From positions 1,589-15,662 of the forward strand of contig VAXF01000113.1 of the NCBI GenBank assembly GCA_005888395.1: a stretch of DNA of 14,074 bases, read 5' to 3'. The notes under the pieces were generated by a model. That model had not been told where the DNA came from. It saw only the letters and a list, made by a program, of their open reading frames with translations, and did not search any database. The stretch's first letter is position 1; each line of letters starts with the position of its first letter. Positions 1-7,097 of the stretch are shown one piece after another. Position numbers and translations under genes: made by a program. Source of the DNA: Actinomycetota bacterium (GTDB lineage: Bacteria > Actinomycetota > Acidimicrobiia > Acidimicrobiales > AC-25).

Positions 1-1
1 C

Positions 2-484
2 CGGCGCGCGGCCGAGGTGACGGGCCGGGGGACGGGCGTCGACGATGCCATGCTCGAGCACAAGATCGAGGTCGTGGCGTGCGCCCTTCGCCGCGCGGCA
101 CCGGCCGTCGACAGCGGCGACGCCATCGCGGTCCTGACCGAGCTCGGTGGACTCGAGATCGCGGCGTTGACCGGGTTCGTGATCGCCGGCGCCGCGGCCC
201 GCGTACCCGTCGTCGTCGACGGCGTCATCGCCCTCGCGGCGACGTGCGTCGCGGCGCGTGTCGTGCCCCGTGCGATCGACTTCTGCTTCGCCGGCCACCG
301 CTCCACGGAGCCTGCCGCCAACATCGCGCTCGACCATCTCGGGCTCCAGCCGCTCCTCGACCTCGGGATGCGCCTGGGTGAGGGAACGGGCGCGTGCCTG
401 GCACTACCGCTGCTCGAGGCCTCCGCCCGGATCCTGCGCGAGATGGCCACCTTCGACTCCGCGGGGGTCACGGAGAAGACGTGA
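2..484 (+). CDS. cobT: CobT, nicotinate-nucleotide--dimethylbenzimidazole phosphoribosyltransferase (3' part, 5' end outside window)
   Basis: This is the C-terminal ~160 residues of the cytosolic enzyme that transfers phosphoribose from nicotinate mononucleotide to dimethylbenzimidazole, making alpha-ribazole phosphate for the lower loop of cobalamin. The reading frame is open to the left edge (frame of base 2), so the start is outside; the GTG at 17 is internal, because the residues before it already read as family sequence (V-T-G-R-G-T-G-x-D-D). Family landmarks in order are GGLEIAAL, VPVVVDG (bases ~205-225), the H-R-S-T-E-P segment, LGLQPLLDLGMRLGEGTGA and the end motif EMATFDSAGV. The Glu in GEGTGA (codon 380-382) corresponds to the residue described as catalytic base in Salmonella CobT. 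The stop TGA is at 482-484. The last 81 nt also encode, on the other strand, the tail of the PAP2 protein. Identification is strong; only the N-terminal part is unseen. Confidence 0.95.
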   Translation, partial: RRAAEVTGRGTGVDDAMLEHKIEVVACALRRAAPAVDSGDAIAVLTELGGLEIAALTGFVIAGAAARVPVVVDGVIALAATCVAARVVPRAIDFCFAGHRSTEPAANIALDHLGLQPLLDLGMRLGEGTGACLALPLLEASARILREMATFDSAGVTEKT

Positions 485-1000
485 CTCAGCGCGGGCGACG
501 ACGTACAGCCAGCCCCACCCCAGCGCGAGGCCGCCGATCACGTCGGTGAGCCAGTGCACGCCGAGGTAGACACGCGAAAACGCGACGGCGAGGGCGATCG
601 TCACCGCGACCGTCCAGCCGGCACGGCGCGTCGGCGGCGCCCGGCCGGCGAGGACCACCACGGCAACGGCGCCGAACGCGGCCGCCGCGCCCGTGGCGTG
701 GCCCGACGGGAAGGACGCGCCGTGGGCCACGACGCCCGACGGTGGCGGGCGGTGACGGCCGATCGCGAGCTTCAGCAGATGTGCGAGTGCGGCCGCGCCG
801 CCGAACGTGATGGCGAGGAACAGCAGCGGCCGGACGGTCCGGCGCACCATCACGTACGCGAGCCCCACGCCGGCGACCAGCCACACGAGCCAGGCCGCGC
901 TCCCGAGATGGGTGACGGCACGCATCACGCTGGTGAGCCAGGCGACGCGGTGGTCGACCATGAACCGCTCGACCGAGGCGTCGAGCCCCGCGAGCGTCAC
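404..1000 (-). CDS. PAP2-superfamily membrane phosphatase
   Basis: A 198-residue integral membrane phosphatase of the PAP2 (type 2 phosphatidic acid phosphatase) superfamily, whose members dephosphorylate lipid phosphates such as phosphatidate or undecaprenyl pyrophosphate at the outer membrane face. All three signature motifs are present: KLAIGRHRP, PSGHATG and SRVYLGVHWLTD, containing the catalytic histidines and the Asp, with five or six hydrophobic helices between and around them. The start is GTG (1000-998), which shares the four bases GTGA with the stop of the propeller gene upstream, indicating translational coupling; a downstream ATG at 961 is a less likely alternative. The last 26 residues lie beyond the PAP2 domain and are encoded entirely on the strand opposite cobT, so they are probably a non-conserved tail. 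The substrate cannot be read from sequence. Confidence 0.9.
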   Translation of the reverse strand: MTLAGLDASVERFMVDHRVAWLTSVMRAVTHLGSAAWLVWLVAGVGLAYVMVRRTVRPLLFLAITFGGAAALAHLLKLAIGRHRPPPSGVVAHGASFPSGHATGAAAAFGAVAVVVLAGRAPPTRRAGWTVAVTIALAVAFSRVYLGVHWLTDVIGGLALGWGWLYVVARAESRLLRDPRGVEGGHLAQDPGGGLEQR

Positions 1001-2166
1001 CGATAGACGCCGGTGTGACCGAGGCTGTAGCGGCCCGGCTGTGGGAACAGGCAGAGCCCGTGGGGTCCCTTTCCGACCGGGATGGTGTGGAGAAGGCCGC
1101 CGGTGCGCGTGTCCACGACGTACACGACACCGTCATAGCGCCCGGAGAGCCAGAGCTGGGTGCCGTCGGCCGACACACCGCCCATGTCGGGGCTGCCGCC
1201 GATGGTCCAGGTCGCCTTCACCCTGTTGGTGGCGAAGTCGATGACGGAGACGCTGCCGCCCGTGCGGTTGGTGACGTACAGCGAGCGGCCGTCGCGGCTC
1301 GGGTACAGCCCGTGCGCGCCCTTGCCCGTCGCGATGAATGCCCGTTCCTGCATCCCGACCGGGTCGACGATCGAGACGCCATCGCGCGCCTGGTTGGCCA
1401 CGTAGAACACGCTTCCGTCGGGCGACAGCTTGACGTCGATCGGCTGACCTCCGACGTGCAACTGGTCGACTACGCGCATCGATGCCAGGTCGACCTTCAC
1501 CACCCAGCCCGAGAACTCTGCGCTGGCGAGCAGCGTGCGGCCGTCGGCGCTGAAGTCGAGGTGGTCGACGCCCGCGTACGGCACCGGGATGCTGCCGATG
1601 AGATGCCAGTCGTGCGGGTCGCGGACGTCGAGGCGTTGCAGCCGCTCCGCAACCACGATCGCCTTGGTTCCGTCCGGTGTGAAGTAGAGGTTGTACGGGT
1701 CGAGGACACGTATCGGCTGGCCCGGTGCACCGGTCATCGGGTTGATCGGGGTCAGCGAGTTTCCCCTGTCGTTGTCGACGTAGAGCGTGCGCAGGTCCCA
1801 GGCCGGCGCCACGTGCTGGGGCACCCGGCCGACGGCGAAGTGCCCGACCACCTGGAACGTCGTGGGATCGATGACGTCGACCGTGTTCGACTCGCTGTTG
1901 GGCACGTACACCCGGGACGGAACCCCGTTCACCGCCGGGCTCAGGTCGCCCGCGCCCGTGTGCGCATAGATGCTGCCGCCCTCGATCGGCGTCGTGCTGG
2001 TCGTGGTGGTGTTGCCGGCCGGACGTTGCCGTGCCCGGCTCCGACGGCTCGTCGTCGCCGTGTGATGGGACGCGCCGCCGCAACCGGTGAGGGCGACGGC
2101 CGCGGCCACGGTGGCGGTGAGGAGGGCCCCGCGGCCCACACGCCGTTCGACAGTTTGGGGTGCCAT
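997..2166 (-). CDS. YVTN/YncE-like beta-propeller lipoprotein
   Basis: A 389-residue exported protein. The N-terminus has a basic segment, a hydrophobic stretch and a lipobox ending L-T-G-C with Cys29 as the expected lipidated residue. A low-complexity Ser/Arg/Thr linker (residues ~31-60) follows. The remainder is a repeated ~42-residue unit of the YVTN/YncE type: YVPNSESNTVDVIDPTT, YVANQARDGVSIVD and YVTNRTGGSVSVID are clear copies, and about seven blades fit the length. These propellers are extracytoplasmic binding or scaffold domains with no assigned catalysis. Start ATG at 2166 gives a good signal peptide. It lies 51 nt after the transporter gene and its TGA overlaps the GTG of the PAP2 gene, so the three probably form one transcription unit. 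The C-terminal PQPGRYSLGHTGVYR resembles an ending I recall from other actinobacterial propeller proteins. Binding partner unknown; a link to PAP2 substrate chemistry is inference. Confidence 0.88.
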   Translation of the reverse strand: MAPQTVERRVGRGALLTATVAAAVALTGCGGASHHTATTSRRSRARQRPAGNTTTTSTTPIEGGSIYAHTGAGDLSPAVNGVPSRVYVPNSESNTVDVIDPTTFQVVGHFAVGRVPQHVAPAWDLRTLYVDNDRGNSLTPINPMTGAPGQPIRVLDPYNLYFTPDGTKAIVVAERLQRLDVRDPHDWHLIGSIPVPYAGVDHLDFSADGRTLLASAEFSGWVVKVDLASMRVVDQLHVGGQPIDVKLSPDGSVFYVANQARDGVSIVDPVGMQERAFIATGKGAHGLYPSRDGRSLYVTNRTGGSVSVIDFATNRVKATWTIGGSPDMGGVSADGTQLWLSGRYDGVVYVVDTRTGGLLHTIPVGKGPHGLCLFPQPGRYSLGHTGVYR

Positions 2167-2199
2167 TTCGAACTCGTCTAGTGCATCTAGCGTGCGAAA
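2166..2199 (-). promoter_or_regulatory. Possible stem-loop at the propeller lipoprotein start
   Basis: In the minus-strand transcript, TTTCG (2199-2195 side) can pair with CGAAA that runs into the ATG at 2166, and inside this two CTAG tetramers flank ATGCA (2178-2190). The arms are 5 and 4 bp with an uneven internal loop, so the folded structure would be weak. No convincing Shine-Dalgarno lies between the inner stem and the ATG. It may modulate initiation within the transporter-propeller-PAP2 transcript, or be chance. Confidence 0.25.
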
Positions 2200-2217
2200 G
2201 GTGCGCGGCTCGGGTCC

Positions 2218-3375
2218 CTAGTCCCCGTCGTCGCCCGCGGTGGGGCGTTCGTCCTCGCCGACGGTCGGGACGGGCTTCGGCCGCCCTCGACGCTCGTCCC
2301 ACAGGTCCCGCGCCACCACCTGGATGGCGCCGGCGAACGGGATGGCGAGGAGCGCTCCGACGAAGCCGGCGAGCTCTACCCCGACCAGCACCGAGAGGAA
2401 CACCCACAATGGGTTCAGCCGCACCGTCTTGCTCATGATCGCCGGGTTGAGTACGTGGTTCTCGACCTGCTGGTAGACGAGGAAGACGATCGCGGTGACG
2501 ATGCCCGCGGTCGTCGAGTGGACGAACGCCACGATCACAGTCGGGACGCCGGCGAGGAGACCCCCGACAAGCGGCAGCAGGTCGACGAGTGCAACCCACA
2601 CTCCGAACAGCGACGCGAACGGGACCCCGAGGATCGTCAGCGTCACGAAGACGATGATCCCGGCGATGATCGACGTGGCCATGTTGCCGGCGACGTAGCC
2701 GGTGACCGAGCGGCCCACGTCCGCGCCGATGCGGCGGAGGCGCTCGGCGCGCCGGGGCGGTACGACGGCGAGCACCGACTTGGTCATGCCCGGCGCTTCG
2801 AGCAACAGCATGAACGTGAGCACCATCACCGTCACGAGGCTGATGACGCCGTTGAGCAGACGTTTGGCGATGTCGGCGGCGGGTCGCGCCGCGTGGGCGA
2901 ACGCATCGCGGATCTTCGGCGTGTTCTGCGAGACCCAGCGGTCGATGTGGTACTGCTTCACGAGGTGACCGAGGCGGCCGTGGCCGTTCTTCAGGTCGCG
3001 CACGGTGCTGGGGAAGTCGTCGGCGAACCTTCGGGCGGCGGTGTAGATCGGGCGGGCGAAGAGATAGCCGAGCCCGGCCACGATGGCCACGCCGACCAGG
3101 AACACGATCGTCGTCGCCAGCCCTCGTCGCAGCCCGAGCCGCTGCACCCGGTCGACGGCGGGGTTGAGCATGATGGCGAACAGCCCGGAGATCACGAGCA
3201 GCTCGAGGATCCGCCGCAGCTCCCACACGAGCAGCAGCGTGAGCAGCGTGGCCAGCACGAGGCCGATGGTCACGACGATCGTCCGCACGGGCACGGGGGC
3301 CGACGGCCGGTCGGGATCGTCCCGCCATCCCAGCAGCGGCCGCAGGCGCTCGGGCACCTGCGAGGGGTCGGCCAT
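2218..3375 (-). CDS. AI-2E family transporter (PF01594 type)
   Basis: A 385-residue polytopic inner-membrane protein of the AI-2E/PerM family, named after an autoinducer-2 exporter; other members act as Na+/H+ antiporters or are uncharacterised, so the substrate is not implied. About eight hydrophobic helices are visible: two near the N-terminus, one ending near LFARPIY, then a soluble stretch, then VISLVTVMVLTFMLLLEAP and the C-terminal block. Family hallmarks are the Pro/Gly-rich turn DLLPLVGGLLAGVP and the segment QQVENHVLNPAIMSKTVRLNP followed by a Gly-rich helix. The open frame continues upstream to 3696, but that part lies antisense to murT; the ATG at 3375 gives the normal family N-terminus and length. 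An acidic hydrophilic C-terminal tail follows the last helix. It is first in the minus-strand run with the propeller and PAP2 genes and divergent from murT. Confidence 0.9.
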   Translation of the reverse strand: MADPSQVPERLRPLLGWRDDPDRPSAPVPVRTIVVTIGLVLATLLTLLLVWELRRILELLVISGLFAIMLNPAVDRVQRLGLRRGLATTIVFLVGVAIVAGLGYLFARPIYTAARRFADDFPSTVRDLKNGHGRLGHLVKQYHIDRWVSQNTPKIRDAFAHAARPAADIAKRLLNGVISLVTVMVLTFMLLLEAPGMTKSVLAVVPPRRAERLRRIGADVGRSVTGYVAGNMATSIIAGIIVFVTLTILGVPFASLFGVWVALVDLLPLVGGLLAGVPTVIVAFVHSTTAGIVTAIVFLVYQQVENHVLNPAIMSKTVRLNPLWVFLSVLVGVELAGFVGALLAIPFAGAIQVVARDLWDERRGRPKPVPTVGEDERPTAGDDGD

Positions 3376-3436
3376 GGCAAAAGCGTCGCACGCCCGCCGG
3401 TCCGTGTCCTCGACGCCCACCCGCGACAATGAGCCC
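3376..3436. promoter_or_regulatory. Divergent promoter region, transporter / murT-gatD
   Basis: Only 61 bp separate the ATG of the transporter (minus) from the ATG of murT (plus), so both promoters must be here or overlap the coding regions. For murT the hexamer GACAAT (3425-3430) is followed by exactly six bases and then ATG, the spacing expected for a leaderless transcript, and no purine-rich ribosome site is present. For the transporter only a poor -10 (GACGCT, also six bases from ATG) is seen. No convincing -35 hexamers. Confidence 0.4.
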
Positions 3437-4666
3437 ATGCCTGTGCCGGCCAGAACCCGATTGGCTGCCCGCGCCGGTCTGGCGGTTGCGTATGGGTCGC
3501 GGCTCGCCGGCCACGGCGGCTCCGTCCTGGGCGGACGGGTCACGCTGGCGCTCGACGCCCGCGCACTGCCACGGCTCAGCGAGGGCCGCACCATCGCCCT
3601 CGTCTCGGGCACCAACGGCAAGACGACCACCACCGGCCTCCTCGCTGCCGCGTTGGGCACCGGGGGGTCGGTCGTCACGAACGACTCCGGCGCCAACCTT
3701 CCCTACGGGCTGGTGGCCGCCCTCACCGCCGACCTCGCCGCCGGCACCGCCGTGCTCGAGGTCGACGAGGGCGCCCTGCCCCCGGTCGTCGCGGCCACGC
3801 GGCCGGCCGTGGTCGTGCTGCTCAACCTCAGCCGCGACCAGCTCGACCGTTACGGCGAGGTGCGAATGATCGCGGCCCGCTGGCGGGGCGCGCTGGCCGA
3901 CGCGCCGGGCGCTCACGTCGTCGCCAACGCCGACGATCCGATCGTGGTGTGGGCCGCGCGCGCCGCCGCTTCGGTCACCTGGGTCGGCGCGGGACAGAGT
4001 TGGCGCGAGGACGCCGCCACGTGCCCGGCGTGCGGCCACCAGCTGCGATGGGACGGTGCGGCCTGGGCATGCGGCAGCTGTGACCTGGCCCGGCCGGAGC
4101 CGGCGCTGTCGGTCGACGGCGACACGCTCGTGTCGCGCCGTGGCGAGCGGATCGCCGTCGAGCTGCGCCTTCCGGGGCGCTGCAACGTGGCCAACGCGGC
4201 GATGGCTGCCGCGGCCGCCCAACACCTGGGGGTCCCGACGGCTCGAGCAGTGGCCGCGATGTCGGAGACGACGGAGGTCGCGGGCCGCTACCGCGTGGTG
4301 CGTGTCGGCTCGTCGCTCGCCCGTCTCCTCCTTGCCAAGAACCCCGCCGGCTGGGTCGAGGCCCTCGACCTCCTGCGGCCGCCCCCGCTGCCTGTCGTGG
4401 TCGCCATCAATGCGCGCGTGGCCGACGGGCGCGACCCGTCGTGGCTCTGGGACGTGCCGTTCGAACGGCTTCGAGGGCGCAGCGTCGTCGCCTCCGGGGA
4501 GCGGGCGGCCGACCTCGCGGTGCGCCTGCGCTATGCCGACGTCGAGCACGAGACATGCAGCGACCCACTCGACGCGGTACGGGGCCTCGGCGCGCCGGCC
4601 GTCGACCTCGCCGCCAACTACACCGCCTTCCAAGGCGTCGTCGGCGCCACCGCCCGTGCCGGCTGA
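3437..4666 (+). CDS. murT: MurT, lipid II isoglutaminyl synthase ligase subunit
   Basis: A 409-residue Mur-ligase-like protein, the synthase subunit of MurT/GatD, which amidates the alpha-carboxyl of D-Glu in lipid II to D-isoglutamine using ammonia from GatD, on the cytoplasmic membrane face. Visible features: ATP P-loop GTNGKTTT (residues 58-65), the NDSGANLPYG stretch (82-91), ELD-like acidic LEVDEGALP, LLNLSRDQLDRYGE (128-141), and a four-cysteine zinc-ribbon insertion (C196, C199, C212, C215) characteristic of MurT. The C-terminal DUF1727 domain carries ADGRDPSWLWD (329-339), the segment containing the Asp that completes the GatD catalytic triad in characterised complexes. The ATG at 3437 was chosen because it gives the normal N-terminus; an in-frame extension to 3083 runs over the divergent transporter gene. 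gatD follows with an 11-nt overlap. Confidence 0.95.
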   Translation: MPVPARTRLAARAGLAVAYGSRLAGHGGSVLGGRVTLALDARALPRLSEGRTIALVSGTNGKTTTTGLLAAALGTGGSVVTNDSGANLPYGLVAALTADLAAGTAVLEVDEGALPPVVAATRPAVVVLLNLSRDQLDRYGEVRMIAARWRGALADAPGAHVVANADDPIVVWAARAAASVTWVGAGQSWREDAATCPACGHQLRWDGAAWACGSCDLARPEPALSVDGDTLVSRRGERIAVELRLPGRCNVANAAMAAAAAQHLGVPTARAVAAMSETTEVAGRYRVVRVGSSLARLLLAKNPAGWVEALDLLRPPPLPVVVAINARVADGRDPSWLWDVPFERLRGRSVVASGERAADLAVRLRYADVEHETCSDPLDAVRGLGAPAVDLAANYTAFQGVVGATARAG

Positions 4667-5423
4667 CTCCGTCGTCGGCATCGCCCTGCTGCACCCCGAG
4701 CTGCTCGGCACCTACGGCGACGGCGGCAACGCCCTGGTGCTGGCCCAGCGCCTGCGATGGCGCGGCGTCGAGGCCGAGGTGCTCCCCGTGCACGCCGGCG
4801 AGCCGGTGCCGTCGTCGTGCGAGCTCTACGTGCTCGGCGGGGGGGAGGACGCACCGCAGGCCCTCGCCGCGGCGGAGCTCGGCGACGGCGCGCTGGCCCG
4901 AGCCGTCGACCGCGGCGCGGTGGTGTTCGCCGTCTGCGCCGGCTTTCAGATCCTCGGTCACGAGTTCCTCATCGCCGAGGGCCCTCGGCCGGGCCTCGGC
5001 CTGCTCGACTGCACCACGGTGCGCCGCGCGCCGCGCCGCGCCGTCGGGGAGCTCGTGGTGGAGCCTGACGCGCGGCTCGGGCTCACCACCCTCACGGGGT
5101 ACGAGAACCATGCCGGCCTCACCGAGCTCGGACCCGACGTCCGCCCTCTCGGCCGCGTGATGGCGGGTGCCGGCAACGCGGGCGACGGGCGGGAGGGCGC
5201 CGTGGTGGGTCGGGTGGTCGGCACCTACCTGCACGGGCCGGCGCTGGCCCGCAATCCGGCGCTCGCCGACCTCTTGTTGTCGTGGGTGATGGGCCGCGAG
5301 CTCGCGCCGGTCGACGACGGCGATGTCGAGCGGCTGCGACATGAGCGGCTCGCGGCCGCTCTCGGACGACGTGCCCGCCTGCGAGGATGGCGCAGGCGCG
5401 TCGCCATCCCTGTGACGCGCTAG
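4656..5423 (+). CDS. gatD: GatD, lipid II isoglutaminyl synthase glutaminase subunit
   Basis: A 255-residue class I (cobyric-acid-synthase-like) glutamine amidotransferase that hydrolyses glutamine and channels ammonia to MurT. The nucleophile is Cys94 in FAVCAGFQILG and the catalytic His is 193 in GTYLHGPALARNP; the oxyanion/early motif YGDGGN is at 20-25, and a basic RRAPRR stretch (~123-128) sits where the glutamine-binding Arg is placed in the Staphylococcus enzyme. The third triad residue comes from MurT. Start GTG at 4656 lies inside the end of murT (11-nt overlap, no obvious Shine-Dalgarno), which fits translational coupling and equal stoichiometry; an in-frame open stretch further upstream is antiparallel to nothing but lies within murT in another frame and has no family similarity. 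The ~40-residue basic C-terminal tail ends just 21 nt before the next gene. Confidence 0.95.
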   Translation: MPADSVVGIALLHPELLGTYGDGGNALVLAQRLRWRGVEAEVLPVHAGEPVPSSCELYVLGGGEDAPQALAAAELGDGALARAVDRGAVVFAVCAGFQILGHEFLIAEGPRPGLGLLDCTTVRRAPRRAVGELVVEPDARLGLTTLTGYENHAGLTELGPDVRPLGRVMAGAGNAGDGREGAVVGRVVGTYLHGPALARNPALADLLLSWVMGRELAPVDDGDVERLRHERLAAALGRRARLRGWRRRVAIPVTR

Positions 5424-5432
5424 GCGCATCCG

Positions 5433-5438
5433 TACCCT
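5433..5438 (+). promoter_or_regulatory. Candidate -10 element (leaderless) for the dimethylformamidase-like gene
   Basis: TACCCT fits the actinobacterial TANNNT pattern and ends six bases before the ATG at 5445, placing transcription start at the initiation codon. The 21-nt gap after gatD contains no purine-rich ribosome site. The sequence GTGAC at 5412-5416 could serve as a weak -35 but spacing is short (15-16 nt). Confidence 0.4.
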
Positions 5439-5444
5439 CGAACG

Positions 5445-7097
5445 ATGCGACGCCTCGGTGCCATCGCGGTGGTGCTGCCGGTGCTGTTCTTCGCGTCCTT
5501 TGCCGTCTCGACCGAGGTTGGTGGCCAGGCGCACGCTGTCGGTGGCCGCCGGCTGGCGCGCGTCGCCGGTGTCGCCGCGCCGCTGCGCGCCTCGGGATGG
5601 GTGGCCGAGGAGAACCGCCGGCCCGGCACTGCGGCATGGCGCATCCCCGACCTGAAGACGACGGTGGGCATCGACGGGTACGCGGACCACGCGAGCGTCG
5701 CCGTCGGCGAGTCGGTCGGCCTCTACGTGTCCTCGCGCGCGACCACGTTCCACGTCGAGGCGTACCGGATGGGCTTCTACGGCGGCGCCGGCGCCCGCCT
5801 GGTGTGGCGATCGGGCGCCCTCGTCGGCGTGCGCCAGCCCGACCCGGTGCGCGACACATGGACGCACATGGTCGAGGCTCGCTGGCGCCGGTCCCTCGTC
5901 GTCGCGGTCGGTCACGACTGGCCGCCGGGCGACTATCTCTTGAAGTTGGTCGGCAGCGACGGCGCCGCCCGCTACGTCCCGCTCACGGTGCGCGACGACG
6001 ACGCGCGAGGGGCGCTCGTGCTGCTCAACGCGGTCACCACCTGGCAGGCCTACAACCTGTGGGGAGGTGCCGATCTCTACGAGGGCCCGTCCGGCCGCGG
6101 CAAGCTCACCGACTTCGGCCACCGCTCCCGCGTCGTGTCGTTCGACCGTCCATACGCGGGCGACGGGTCGGGCAGCTTCCTCGGCACCGAGTACCCACTC
6201 GTTGCCTTCGCCGAGTCACTCGGGCTCGACCTCGCCTACTGGACGGATGTCGACCTCCACGAGCGGCCCGCATGGCTGCTCGGGCAGCGCGCGCTCCTAT
6301 CGCTCGGCCACGACGAGTACTGGTCGACGTCGATGCGGTTAGGCGCGGCCGACGCGCGCGACGGTGGCGTCAACTTGGCCTTCTTCGGCGCCAACGCCGT
6401 CTTCCGGCACATCCGCTTCGAAACGTCGTTGCTTGGCGCCGACCGTCACGAGATCAACTACAAGCGAGCAGCCGAAGACCCGCTCCTGCGCACCGACCGT
6501 TCCGAGGTCACCGCCGACTGGCGGCAGGCGCCGCTGAGCCGTCCCGAGAGCGACCTCGTAGGCGACCTCTACGAGTGCAACCCGGTGAAGGCCGACATGG
6601 TGGTCACGGAGGGCTCGGCCTGGGTGTTCGCTGGCACCGGACTGGCCGACGGCGACCACATCCCGAACCTGGTCGGCCCCGAGTACGACCGCGTGCAGTC
6701 CTCAGTCGTCACGCCGCATTCGATCGAGGTGCTCGCGCACTCGCCGGTGCGCTGCCACGGCAAGCCGAGCTACTCGGACATGAGCTACTACGTCGCGCCG
6801 AGCGGCGCCGGCGTGTTCGCGACCGGCACCAACTGGTGGATCTGCGCGCTGGTCGGCAGCTGCCCCGTCAACGCCGGCGGGCACTACCCCGAGACCCTCC
6901 AGCGGATGACCGAGAACGTGCTGCGGGCGTTCGCGGCCGGTCCCGCGGGGCTCGTCAACCCGTCGATCCCGAACCTGCGCAGGCTGCCGACCAGCCCGCC
7001 CATCTCGGTGTCGGGCGAGCAGCAGCGCACGTCGGGAGCCCGGGTCGCCCACGGTTCGTCGTCGAGCTACCGGGGCACGACCTCGACGACGCGCTGA
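5445..7097 (+). CDS. Secreted N,N-dimethylformamidase beta-subunit-like protein
   Basis: A 550-residue exported protein. Residues 1-30 form a typical signal peptide (two Arg, hydrophobic core, AHA end). Residues ~72-185 form a beta-sandwich-like module (HASVAVGESVGLYVSS, HVEAYRMGFYGGAGARLVW). The rest matches the C-terminal domain of the N,N-dimethylformamidase large subunit family: LLNAVTTWQAYNLWGG (~193-208), LDLAYWTDVDLH, SLGHDEYWS (286-294), GVNLAFFGANAVFRHIR (308-324) and TNWWICALVG. In the characterised amidase the active site is a mononuclear iron held by Tyr and Glu ligands; Glu291 and Tyr292 of HDEYW and Tyr203 are candidates here, which I infer. A small DMFase-type alpha subunit gene is absent nearby. 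The C-terminal ~40 residues are Ser/Thr-rich and probably disordered; its last 31 nt overlap the EAL gene tail to tail. Substrate unknown; it may act on extracellular amides or on envelope material, given its place behind murT-gatD. Confidence 0.85.
   Translation: MRRLGAIAVVLPVLFFASFAVSTEVGGQAHAVGGRRLARVAGVAAPLRASGWVAEENRRPGTAAWRIPDLKTTVGIDGYADHASVAVGESVGLYVSSRATTFHVEAYRMGFYGGAGARLVWRSGALVGVRQPDPVRDTWTHMVEARWRRSLVVAVGHDWPPGDYLLKLVGSDGAARYVPLTVRDDDARGALVLLNAVTTWQAYNLWGGADLYEGPSGRGKLTDFGHRSRVVSFDRPYAGDGSGSFLGTEYPLVAFAESLGLDLAYWTDVDLHERPAWLLGQRALLSLGHDEYWSTSMRLGAADARDGGVNLAFFGANAVFRHIRFETSLLGADRHEINYKRAAEDPLLRTDRSEVTADWRQAPLSRPESDLVGDLYECNPVKADMVVTEGSAWVFAGTGLADGDHIPNLVGPEYDRVQSSVVTPHSIEVLAHSPVRCHGKPSYSDMSYYVAPSGAGVFATGTNWWICALVGSCPVNAGGHYPETLQRMTENVLRAFAAGPAGLVNPSIPNLRRLPTSPPISVSGEQQRTSGARVAHGSSSSYRGTTSTTR

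Noticed and set aside
3083..3436. An N-terminal extension of murT
   Set aside because: It is antisense to the transporter gene, is Ser/Arg/Thr low complexity, and MurT family proteins begin near the ATG at 3437.
1133..4711. A 1192-residue minus-strand open frame
   Set aside because: It lies out of frame across the propeller, transporter and murT genes, is Arg/Pro/Gly/Ala-rich without domains, and is a shadow of GC-rich coding sequence.
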